64,000 nucleotides of DNA from Astragalus membranaceus (taxonomy: Eukaryota > Streptophyta > Magnoliopsida > Fabales > Fabaceae), in the NCBI GenBank assembly GCA_039519185.1, contig CM076849.1:65144834-65208833 (forward strand), given 5' to 3'. Below are positions 31,055 through 41,167 of this stretch, one piece after another (positions within the stretch are counted from its first letter, which is position 1; each line of letters opens with the position of its first letter). The notes under the pieces were generated by a model that had not been told where the DNA came from, ran no database searches, and saw nothing but the letters and a program-made list of their open reading frames with translations. Made by a program: the position numbers and the translations under genes.

Positions 31055-34000
31055 ATGGCGGGACGGAACGATGCTGCACTTGCTGCTGCCTTGCAGGCCA
31101 TTGCTGGGGTTGTGGGTAACATACCCAATGCTATTGGTGATGGGACGCGTAGTTTGGCTACGCTCTAGCGTGAGAACCCTCCTACTTTTGAAGGCGGGTA
31201 TAATCCTGATGGTGCCCTTGAGTGGCTAAGTGAGATGGAGCAGATCTTCCGCGTTATGGATTGCACCGATGCTCAGAAGGTTCGCTATGGCACACATATG
31301 TTGAAGAAATAGGCTTATGACTGGTGGAGGACGACTAGTCAGGGGTTGACGGCTGCCAATGAGGAGGTTACTTGGGCTGCGTTTGAGAGGGAATTCAAGA
31401 GAAAGTACTATCCGGAGGATGTCCGCGGGAAGAAGGAGGTTGAGTTTCTGAGACTTGAGCAAGGTAGCATGACTGTAACTGAGTATGCTGCAAAGTTTAC
31501 TGAGCTGTCCAAGTTTTACCCGCATTATGATGGAGAGGGTGCGGAGTTCTCCAAATGTATTAAAGTTGAGAACGGATTGCGGGCTGATATCAAGAGAGCC
31601 ATAGGGTATCAACAGATCCGTGTATTTCCCTTGTTAGTGAATAGCGCCAGGATTTTTGAGGAGGATAATAATGCCTTCTCCAGAGTTATGAGGGAAAAGC
31701 AAAAGAATTTTTCGGGTCGCGGTAAACCATATGAGGCGCCTGCTGGTAAGGGCAAAGGTAAGTTTGTTGGTGGGCCTAAGCGAAGTGGGGGAGATGCTGC
31801 AGCCAGTGTTACTTGTTACACGTGTGGGAAAGTAGGCCATAAGAGTCCAGATTGCCCAAATAAGGAGAAGAAGAGATGTTACAAGTGTGGGAAGGAGGGA
31901 CACATGTCTTTCAACTGTGATAAGAAAGATGTAGTATGCTTCAATTGTGAGGCGAGTGGTCACATCAGTACACAGTGCTCAAAACCCAAGAAGGAGAAGT
32001 CTTTTGGAAAAGTGTTCGCTCTGGCTGAGTCTGACGTGGTGAATGAGATTCGAGGTACGTGTTATATCAATGATTCCCCTCTTATTGCTATTGTTGATAC
32101 GGGTGCTACCCATAGTTTTGTTGCTGCTGCATGTGTTGAGAAATTAAGCCTTGTTTTATCTGATATGTTGAGGGAGATGGTTATCGATACTCCAGCTAAG
32201 GGTTCGGTGACTACCTCCGCTGTTTGTGCCAAATGTCCTGTATCTATATATGGTAGAAAATTCTTAATTGATTTGATCTGTTTGCCGCTGAGTGGAATGG
32301 ATGTCATTCTGGGTATGGACTGGTTAGTTGATAACCATGTTCATATCAACTGTCGGGAGAGGTCCGTGAGTTTTGAATCGCTTGAAGAGGAGTCTGGTTT
32401 GTTATCTGCGGGTCAGCTGCATAGAGTGATGAGAGAAGAGGTTCAGCTGTTTTCTGTGTTGGCGTCGTTGTCTGCCGAGAGCCAAGCGAAGATTGATGTG
32501 TTGCCGGTAGTGCGTGAGTTTTCTGAGGTGTTCCCTGATGAGATTCCAGATGTACCACCAGAGAGAGAGGTGGAGTTTGCTATTGATCTGGTTCCTGGCA
32601 CTAAGCCTGTGTCTATGGCACCATATAGGATGTCTGCATCTGAGTTGGCAGAATTGAAAAAGCAACTTGAAGATTTATTAGAAAAGAAGTTTGTAAGACC
32701 GAGTGTGTCACCTTGGGGAGCTCCAGTGTTGCTAGTGAAAAAGAAAGATGGTAGTATGAGGTTGTGTGTAGACTATCGACAGTTAAATAAAGTTACAATC
32801 AAGAACAAGTATCCGTTGCCAAGAATTGATGACTTGATGGATCAGTTAGTGGGTGCTAAAGTATTTAGCAAGATTGACTTAAGGTCTGGCTATCATCAGA
32901 TCAAGGTCAAGGATGAAGATGTCCAGAAGACGGCATTTAGGACAAGATATGGGCACTATGAGTATTCCGTTATGCCTTTCGGTGTGACTAATGCGCCGGG
33001 GGTATTCATGGGATACATGAACCAAATTTTCCGTGAGTACTTGGACAAGTTTGTGGTGGTTTTCATTGATGACATTCTGATTTACTCTAAGTCAGAAGAG
33101 GAGCATGCGGAACACCTGAGGTTGGTGTTAGAAATTCTGAGGAGTCGAAAGTTATATGCCAAGTTGTCCAAGTGTGAGTTTTGGTTGAAAAAGGTCAGTT
33201 TTCTCGGTCATGTGATTTCTAGGGAGGGGATTGCGGTGGATCCTTCCAAAGTTGATGCAGTGTTGCAATGGGAGTCTCCAAAGTCAGTTACTGAAATAAG
33301 GAGTTTTCTGGGATTGGCTGGCTATTATAGAAGATTCATTGAGGGGTTTTCGAAGTTGGCTCTGCCATTGACTCAATTAACTTGCAAGGGCAAGACTTTT
33401 GTTTGGGATGACCGATGTGAAGAAAGTTTCAATGAGCTGAAGAGGAGGTTGACTACGTCTCCAGTGTTGACCCTACCTAGTCCGGTTGAGCCGTTTGTAG
33501 TATACTGTGATGCTTCCAAGATGGGTTTGGGTGGTGTGCTTATGCAGAATGGGAAAGTGGTCGCTTATGCGTCGAGGCAATTGAGAATTCATGAGAAGAA
33601 TTACCCCACTCATGACTTAGAACTTGCTGCTGTGGTGTTTGCATTGAAAATTTGGAGACATTATTTGTATGGATCGAGATTTGAGGTGTTCAGTGATCAC
33701 AAGAGTCTTCGGTATCTGTTCGATCAGAAAGAGTTGAATATGAGGCAGCGCCGGTGGTTAGAGCTATTAAAAGATTATGATTTTGAATTGAGTTATCACC
33801 CAGGTAAAGCTAATGTGGTTGCAGATGCTCTGAGTAGGAAGACCTTGCATATGTCGGCATTGATGTCTAGAGAGCTTGAGTTGATTGAGCAATTCAGGGA
33901 CATGAGCTTAGTTTGTGAAGTTACACCTCAGAGTGTCAGATTGGGTATGTTGAAAATTGGCAACGATTTTATGGCTAGTATCCGGGAAGCGCAGAAGTTA

Positions 34001-35428
34001 GATGTGAAATTGGTTGATCTGATGAGTGAGATTGGCCAATCTGAAAATGAGGACTTCGAGTTAGATGCTCAGAATGTATTGAGGTATCGTGGAAGAATTT
34101 GTGTTCCCGAAGATGAGGAAATGAGAAAGGCAATTCTTGAGGAAGGGCATAGGAGTAAGTTGAGTATCCATCCTGGAGCGACGAAGATGTACCAAGATCT
34201 GAAAAAGATGTTCTGGTGGCCTGGGTTGAAGCGCGATGTGGCGCAGTTTGTGTATTCGTGTTTGACCTGTCAGAAATCGAAGGTCGAGCATCAGAAGCCT
34301 GCGGGAATGATGCAACCGTTGAATGTTCCAGAGTGGAAGTGGGATAGTATCTCCATGGATTTTGTGACTGGGTTACCCAATACGGTGAGAGGGCATGATT
34401 CAATTTGGGTGGTTGTGGATAGGTTGACGAAGTCGGCTCATTTTATTCCTATCGGCATTAAGTATCCAGTGTCGAGATTGGCTGAAATCTACATTCAGGT
34501 GATTGTGAAGCTGCATGGGGTTCCTTTGTGCATTGTGTCTGATAGAGACCCAAGGTTTACTTCGGAATTTTGGAGTAGTTTACAGAAGGAGTTGGATTCG
34601 AAATTGAGGTTGAGTTCAGCTTATCATCCTCAGACTGATGGGCAGACAGAAAGGACAATCCAATCATTGGAAGACCTGCTGAGATCATGTGTGCTAGAGC
34701 AGGGAGGTGCGTGGGATACTCATCTCCCGTTAATTGAGTTCACCTACAACAATAGTTATCATTCCAGTATTGGGATGGCACCGTTTGAAGCGTTATATGG
34801 TCGGAGGTGTAGGACTTCGGTATGTTGGTATGAGACTGGGAAAAGTTTAATACTTGGACCTGAGCTGGTTAGAGAAACTACTGAGAAAGTGAAGATCATC
34901 CGAGAGAAAATGAAAGCGTCGCAGAGTAGACAGAAGAGCTACCATGATAAGAGAATGAGAGATTTAGAGTTTGAAGCAGGTGACCACGTGTTCTTGAGGG
35001 TCACACCTATGACTGGTGTCGGGCGTGCGCTGAAATCAAAGAAGTTAACTCCTCGTTTCATTGGGCCGTATCAGATTACGGAAAGAGTTGGAAGTGTTGC
35101 ATATCGGGTGGCCTTGCCACCTAATCTTTCGAACTTGCACGACGTGTTTCACGTGTCGCAGCTTCGGAAGTATATTGCAGATCCGTCTCATGTGATCCAA
35201 CCAGATGATGTAGAGGTGCGGGATAATCTCACTGTGGAGACCGTACCTGTACGAATTGAGGATTGGGAAGTGAAGACCCTTCGAGGTAAGAAGATCAATC
35301 TGGTGAAGGTGGTATGGTTTGGGGCAACTGGTGAAAGCCTGACGTGGGAGCTGGAGGATAAGATGCGAGAGTCGTATCCAGAGTTATTTGAATCAGGTAT
35401 GTTTTCGAGGACGAAAAAAAAATCCTAA
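31055..35428 (+). pseudogene. gag-pol polyprotein of the Tekay-type element, two in-frame stops near the start
   Basis: Starts MAGRNDAALAAALQ and is in one frame to 35428, broken by TAG at 31166-31168 and TAG at 31310-31312; after these it is open for 1,372 codons. Domains in order: gag (FEREFKRKYYPEDVRGKKEV), three zinc knuckles (CYTCGKVGHKSPDC and two more, 31809-31985), protease (IVDTGATHSFV), reverse transcriptase (VVVFIDDILIYSKSEEEH, about 32680-33200), RNase H (about 33480-33830), integrase (HPGATKMYQDL, CLTCQKSKV, DSIWVVVDRLTKSAHF, YHPQTDGQTERT; about 34130-34700) and a C-terminal chromodomain-like part (IEDWEVKTLRGKKINLVKVV). Only the first stop is private to this copy: the partial second copy has CAG there but the same second TAG. 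Confidence 0.93.
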
Positions 35429-35440
35429 GTGGGGGAGAGT
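35427..35440 (+). other. polypurine tract
   Basis: AAGTGGGGGAGAGT abuts the 3' LTR. Such a purine run primes plus-strand DNA synthesis in LTR retroelements. It starts at the polyprotein stop codon. Confidence 0.85.
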
Positions 35441-37568
35441 TGTAACACCCCGGAAAATAATTTAATTAAATTATTTAATTGAATTATTAATTTCATTGGA
35501 AACGTGATTAAATTAATTAAAATGATGGGCGTTGTGCAGGAAGTGGAACGAGTATTGGGGGTGATGTTGACATCTCAGGGGTGGTGAAGAATGGCCAGGA
35601 AGCCCAAGCCCAATAGCTTAGGCGCTCCTGAGGCTCCTGAAGCTAAGGGGATAGGGTTTTGCGCCTCACTCCTTGCATCAGAGAAAGAAAACGAAATTTG
35701 AGAGAGTGAGAAGAGGGAGAGCATCGTACGGCGCTGAGGAGAAGAGGAAGGAAAGGAATTTTCTCGACTTTTGTTAGGAAGTGGGCGTGGCTACGGTTTC
35801 GAAGGAAGAAGGATCGCGAGCTGATCGTTGTGTTGCTGTGATTTTGTTCGTGCCTCCACTCGTCTTCTTCAGATCATTCATATTCGAGGTAAGGGTGAGC
35901 GTTTTAATTCAACAAAATCGCGTATGTGATTGGGGTTTTGTGGGATTTTTGGGTGTAGTAGTGTAATTGAAATGTTGAGGTTTTGTTTGATGAGTTGTTG
36001 ACGTTTCCCTTCGGGGAATTTCGATGTTTGCTTTGATGAACATTTTGAGGGATTACTTGATGAATTCTTGATGATTGTTCTTGATGAATTTGATGATGTC
36101 TTGATGAAATTGTGTTGAATTGGACGATGAACAATGTGTGATGAAATTGTGTTTTGATGCATTGGATGATGTCTGGATGAAAATTCTAAAAATCTGATCA
36201 CTCCTGCAAGCGAGCTGTTCCTGGCCCTTTGCGCCTCGGTCGCGCTCGGGTCGCGCCTCAAGCGCAAGCGTGATGCGCTGGGGCCTGTTGTGGCTGTTGT
36301 TTTGCGCCTCGGTCGCGCTCGGGTCGCGCCTCAAGCGCAAGAGTGATGCGCTGGGGCCTGTTGTTGCTGTTGTTTCGCGCCCCGCTCGAAACCTCAACAT
36401 TTCAATGTAGATGTGATGTTTCTCCACAAAATGTGAAGTTTTCCCAATTAAAGATACAGTGTTTTCCTTAAATTCAAAAGTGATATTCCTCCATAGAATG
36501 GTGACGTCTATACTAGCAAAAATGTGACGTTTTCTCAATCCAAATATAGTGTTTCCCAAGCTTAATAAATGTGGTGTTTACCGAATTTAAAATGTGATGT
36601 CCTTTTAAATAAGATGTGGTGTTTACTAAATTAAAACGGGACGTTTTTCCAAACTCCAAATGTGTGGCTACCCAAATTTCAAAAATGATATGGGTGATAA
36701 TGACGTAATATGATTTATGATGAATTGTGAAGAATATACTCTATGAGTATGGCTTTAATAATGATGTAATGTGATTGGGATGAATTGTGACGAATACACT
36801 CTATGAGTGTTTGATGACGATGATGATGAGTACTCCAGGTGAGTGTTTTTGATGAAATGCACATGTGTATATAGAGTCTCATGGCATGTGCATCTCGTGA
36901 AGAATAGGCTTCGGCCTTCTGTGAAGAATAGGCTTCGGCCTCTTAATTGTGATGAATATGGTACCATCATGCACATGCCCTGGTGGGGGTTGCATTTACA
37001 TGCATGATCATGATTGTGGCTTGTTGCCAAACTGTGTTGTGAATTGGTGTTTGGTGATGATGATGTGATGTTAATAATGATGTTGTAGAATTGTTTGTCT
37101 CCATTACTCTATCATATGCTGGATTATGTTTTGTTAAAATTCTCACCCCTTCTGCTTGGAATGTTGCTCTATTGTGGCAACGCTGCAGGTAATCGCGAGT
37201 GAAGGATCTGCTACTTTCCTTTTAGCTCTTGGGATGTACTTTGAGTCACTCTCTGATACTGTAACACCTAGGGGGCGTGGGTGAATTTTGATAAACGATT
37301 TAATTAGTTGTTTTAACGATTTTATTGATATATTTGAGACGTGTTTTTAGAGTTATTGGTGAGTTGTTGTTTATTCCGCTGTGATGTGAATTTTGAGGAT
37401 TTGATTTTCCATGAAGGATGTTTTGTTGCACGAATTTGAAGAGTGCAATTGATGAGTTTGTTTTTAATGAAGTTGTAGCATTTCTTTTCTATCAATGAAA
37501 ATAATATTTTTGAAAGGGATTACTCTGATAAATGACGCGTAATATAAGGGTAAAAAAGGGGTGTTACA
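35441..37568 (+). repeat. second (3') LTR of the Tekay-type element, with internal deletion
   Basis: 2128 bp, same termini as the 5' LTR. Relative to that LTR, about 160 bp (equivalent of 29615-29776) is missing and replaced by some 17 bp, AAACCTCAACATTTCAA (36389-36405), that reads as the reverse complement of sequence at about 35967-35985 in the same LTR. It is followed by internal sequence rather than by target DNA. Confidence 0.93.
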
Positions 37569-37681
37569 TTAGTGGTATCAGAGCAGTTCGGTCTGTCCGG
37601 CCGGTGTTTGAGTCGTCGAGTTGAGTAACATTTGAGTTTTGTTACTCGTTTCTGATTTCTGTTTTCTGTTGCAGTACTAGA

Positions 37682-38247
37682 ATGGCGGGACGGAACGATG
37701 CTGCACTTGCTGCTGCCTTGCAGGCCATTGCTGGGGTTGTGGGTAACATACCCAATGCTATTGGTGATGGGACGCGTAGTTTGGCTACGTTCCAGCGTGA
37801 GAACCCTCCTACTTTTGAAGGCGGGTATAATCCTGATGGTGCCCTTGAGTGGCTAAGTGAGATGGAGCGGATCTTCCGCGTTATGGATTGCACTGATGCT
37901 CAGAAGGTTCGCTATGGCACACATATGTTGAAGAAATAGGCTTATGACTGGTGGAGGACGACTAGTCAGGGGTTGACGGCTGCCAATGAGGAGGTTACTT
38001 GGGCTGCGTTTGAGAGGGAATTCAAGAGAAAGTACTATCCGGAGGATGTCCGCGGGAAGAAGGAGGTTGAGTTTCTGAGACTTGAGCAAGGTAGCATGAC
38101 TGTAACTGAGTATGCTGCAAAGTTTACTGAGCTGTCCAAGTTTTACCCGCATTATGATGGAGAGGGTGCGGAGTTCTCCAAATGTATTAAATTTGAGAAC
38201 GGATTGCGGGCTGATATCAAGAGAGCCATAGGGTATCAACAGATCCG
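37682..38247 (+). pseudogene. second gag copy, truncated
   Basis: Repeats the first 566 bases of the gag gene at 31055 with about five base differences. Reads MAGRNDAALAAALQ to a TAG at 37937-37939 (shared with the first copy) and on to IKRAIGYQQIR, where it breaks off against MULE sequence. The earlier TAG of the first copy is CAG here. Confidence 0.92.
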
Positions 38248-38799
38248 AGCAGTAGCAGTTGGTCTCGATCTTGGTGAGGATAGTTGGCCTATAATTAGGC
38301 AAGATTTAATCAAGGAAACAAAGGAGAGGGAGTAACTGTATACTTACATGTTTGGAAAGGACAGACTTGTAGTGCTTAGAAAAGCGTTATCCATTGAATA
38401 CCCCGATTTCCAGAAGGAGGATAAGTGGTTAAGTTTTCCTGAGATGGGGTACTTTATAGCTACTAAGTATAATGTGGCCCTAGTTCAATTGTCTTTGAAT
38501 ATGAATTTTACTTATCTTCCTTTGAGAGGTACTTATTCTTCTTCTAAGTCTAAAATCATATCTATTCTCAACGTCCGGGATATACATTGGATGCATATTT
38601 CAACCTCGCCGTCTGTCCGTTGCCTCCAGTTGCTTTGATGTGGTCTCATAATCGATCAGACGAATCGACTTCATGGTTGGATCCTTATACCGGCCGTTTT
38701 GCCCTTTGACAGTCTACCGCTCCGGTCATACACCGTCTCCCACCCACTGATGCACCCACTATTGTAGACTTAGCTCATGATTCCGACGATTTAGATTGA
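38248..38799 (+). pseudogene. MULE OTU-type cysteine protease domain, 3' part
   Basis: Begins RAVAVGLDLGEDSWPIIRQD, the region just after the catalytic DGNC motif of OTU domains in plant MULE proteins; the catalytic Cys itself is lost. Continues with YMFGKDRLVVL, KWLSFPEMGYFIATKYNVAL and NVRDIHWMHI (the His-containing strand). A TAA at about 38334 and a frameshift near 38615 break it; after the frameshift ALMWSHNRSDESTSWLDPYT is readable. These proteases accompany transposase in one class of plant MULEs; their role there is not known. Confidence 0.8.
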
Positions 38800-38830
38800 T
38801 ATTTCTTGTATATATTTTTGTAATTATTTA

Positions 38831-38867
<37 letters not shown>

Positions 38868-38936
38868 CTAACAAATTAATTTAAAATATAAAAGATATAA
38901 TCTGCACCGTTGATCTAAGCGGATCTACCCCTATTG

Positions 38937-39247
38937 CAAAGCGGATCTACCCCCATCGAGGTAAATACGCTTTGTTAATTGCAAAGAGGATTTACCTATC
39001 ATGAAGGTAAATCCGATTTGCATTTTAACAAAGCGGATCTACCCCCATTGATAGGTACATCCGCTTTGTTAATTGCAAAGCGGATTTACCTATCAGTGGG
39101 GGTATCTCCGCTTTGCATTTTAACAAAGCGGATTTACCCTGGCACAGGGTAAATCCGATGCGATTTTTTAAGTGTATTCGGATTTAGGTAAATCCGCTTT
39201 TGGTTTTTTTCAAAGCGGATTTACCTTTTTATAAGGTAAATCCGATT
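38937..39247. repeat. right array of about 35-bp palindromes in the MULE
   Basis: Seven palindromes with CAAAGCGGATTTACC-type arms, at about 38937-38972, 38991-39020, 39030-39068, 39075-39115, 39124-39160, 39178-39201 and 39210-39247, joined by short linkers such as TTAATTG and CATTTTAA. Mirror-like counterpart of the left array, with the arm word GCGGAT more frequent here and ATCGGAT more frequent on the left. Confidence 0.88.
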
Positions 39248-39261
39248 GAGTCAAAATTATG

Positions 39262-39331
39262 GGGGGTATTTTGGGATTTTCATATTATGTGGGGGTAGAT
39301 ATGGAGATGATGGGGGTACAAAAAAAATCAC
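39262..39331 (-). repeat. MULE right terminal inverted repeat
   Basis: Reverse complement starts GTGATTTTTTTTGTACCCCC and aligns with the left end at 27058. Followed directly by the right 9-bp target duplication at 39332-39340. Confidence 0.85.
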
Positions 39332-39340
39332 ATTCTGCTT

Positions 39341-40532
39341 TAGTGATTGTTATTTGCAGCTGGATATCCGGTCCGTCCATAATAAAATCCATCCATTTCA
39401 TCTGTTACAATAAAAAAAAATATTAATGGATTGGATCCATCCACTTGATTTGTGGATGGTTGAGATCTATCCATTAATTTTTTTAAATCCATTGGATAAT
39501 TATAAAAAATACTTTTTTAAAAAAAATATTTTTAAAAATACTTTTCCATTTTTTTACAAGTACTTTTCAATTTTAAATTTTTTTTCCCAGAAATTTGATT
39601 TTTTTTTAAAAAATTCAGAAACAAAAAAAAAATATAAATTATATATATTAAAAAAATAGCAGCCACCACCGCCGCCAACCACCACCGGACGTCGGAGCGT
39701 CGGACGCCGGAGCTCCGCCGCCTGGCACCACCACATATGTAAATATATAATATATATATTTACTAGTAGGATACTGTCGTGTTCTTTTTATTAATGAACT
39801 TAGACAGTATTTAAATAGTCTGAACATTACCCTGTGAAAATAAAGACAAATTTAAAGTAGATAAAAAAGGAGTTTCAAATAAAAATAGATAAATATTAAA
39901 GTTAAAAAGTGTAAAAGTATCATTTAAAAACAATCTGTGCATTTATCCCGTGTTTTTTTATATATCAGTGGAGTGTTTTTTTATATATCAGTGTTGTTAT
40001 CCCGTGTTTTTTTATATATAGTGCCGCTATACCGTGTCTTTATATATATCATTGCAGTTATCCTCGCATTTTTTTATATATCAGTGCAGTTATCCCGTGT
40101 TTTTTTAAGTATCAGTGCAGTTATCTCATAGTTTCAATTGATTATTTAAGTTAATTAGTAGATTATAGTAGATAGTAAAAGATAGATAGTAGATTATCAA
40201 TAATAAATATTTATCCCGTGTTTTTTTATATATCAGTGACAATTATTTATCCTTTTTTAGATATTAGTGACAAATATTTGTCACGTGTGTTTTAAATATT
40301 AATCAGTTTAAATAGTCATCTCGTGTTTTTATATATATATCACTGCAATTAACCTGTGTTTTTTTTATATCAGTGCAGTTATCTCGTAGTTTCAATTGTT
40401 TATTTTAGTTGATTAGTAGATAGTAAAAGTTAGATAGCAGATTATCAATAAGAAATATTTGTTTTAAATATTAATTAGTAGTTTAAATGGTAATTAAGTC
40501 TTCTTGTTTTTTAGTTAGTAGGTTTGTAAGAG
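39341..40532. repeat. non-coding AT-rich region with degenerate tandem repeats
   Basis: No gene. From about 39930 to 40400 the phrase ATCCCGTGTTTTTTTATATA followed by TCAGTGCAG recurs at least seven times at irregular 25-40 bp spacing. A larger unit ending in AGATTATCAATAA is present twice (about 40100-40215 and 40370-40465). At 39420-39480 GGATCCATCC and GGATGG words are inverted around a short spacer. Probably decayed transposon ends or a young satellite seed. Confidence 0.6.
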
Positions 40533-41167
40533 TAGGGGTGCAAAAAAAACCCGCACCCGCGGGTAATACCCGCGACGGGCACGGGGCGGGTCCCTTAACG
40601 GGTACCCACGGGCAAAATAAATGGGCATTTACAATACCCGTTAATAAACGGGGCGGGTCCGGATAGTGAGGTACCCGTACCCGTTAGTCTTATTATTTAC
40701 CCTCATATATGTTGGTGTATATATGAAATTGTGGTGGTGTAGATAGAAAAAGAACAGGCCCAGAATGTTAAAAAACAAACTAACCCAATCTGTATATATG
40801 AAATTGTTGTTTTTGTTATTCATAAAATCTGCTATTTTCAATTTCATTGATGTTTTGCTTGTTTTCTTCTCGACAATAGTTTGTTACAAAAAATATATTT
40901 TTATTTGTAATGTGGTAAAGATGCAGTACAAAAAATTTATTTTTATTAATTTTGTAAAAATAAATATTTTTTATTAAATTACAAGTATCCGTGGGTACCC
41001 GTGGGTACCCGTTAAGAAACAATACCCGTTTAAGTACCCGGTTAAGAAACAATACCCGTGGGTACCCGCTTAGCGGGTACGGGGCGGGCACGGGTTCCAT
41101 TTATAGTAAACGGGGCGGGTCCGGGTAGTGAGGTACCCGTGCCCGCCCCGCCCCGTTTGCATCCCTA
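40533..41167. mobile_element. hAT-like non-autonomous element rich in GGGTACCCG words
   Basis: Left end TAGGGGTGCAAA and right end complementary TAGGGATGCAAA enclose about 635 bp; GC-rich arms of CCCGTGGGTACCCG and GGGGCGGGTCCGG words at both ends surround an AT-rich core. Ends beginning AGGGGTGCAAAC are typical of a plant hAT group, but no 8-bp target duplication was found. The right end abuts CACTA transposase sequence, so it inserted into or recombined with that element. Confidence 0.65.

Larger units (their letters stand above)
28667..38247 (+). mobile_element. Tekay-type Ty3/gypsy retrotransposon in tandem form: LTR-internal-LTR-partial internal
   Basis: LTR 28667-30941, internal region 30942-35440, second LTR 35441-37568, then a second primer-binding site and gag start (37569-38247) in place of host DNA. 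The second internal part matches the first almost base for base up to 38247, where MULE sequence resumes abruptly. The two LTRs differ by about 13 substitutions over some 2.1 kb (hand count) plus a replacement deletion, so the insertion is young. No target duplication can be checked because the right end was lost. Chromovirus of the Tekay clade by its LTR termini, polyprotein and chromodomain. Confidence 0.92.
27058..39331 (+). mobile_element. MULE (Mutator-like element with OTU-type domain), split by a retrotransposon
   Basis: Flanked by a perfect 9-bp duplication ATTCTGCTT (27049-27057 and 39332-39340), the Mutator signature. The ends are inverted repeats of about 70 bp sharing TTACCCCC, TATCTACCCC, ACATAATAT and AATCCC in order. 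Inside each end is an array of palindromes. The left part codes for a FAR1/MURA-type transposase, the right part for an OTU-like cysteine protease domain, as in the plant MULEs that fuse both. The middle is occupied by Ty3/gypsy sequence (28667-38247), and the segment coding the end of the transposase and the start of the OTU domain is missing, so the element is dead. Confidence 0.9.

Noticed and set aside
31226..34403. Minus-strand open frames within the retrotransposon polyprotein
   Set aside because: Shadows of the plus-strand gag-pol frame, with no homology of their own.
27189..39247. CRISPR-like reading of the palindrome arrays
   Set aside because: Units are palindromes with short loops rather than identical repeats with unique spacers, and the context is a plant MULE.
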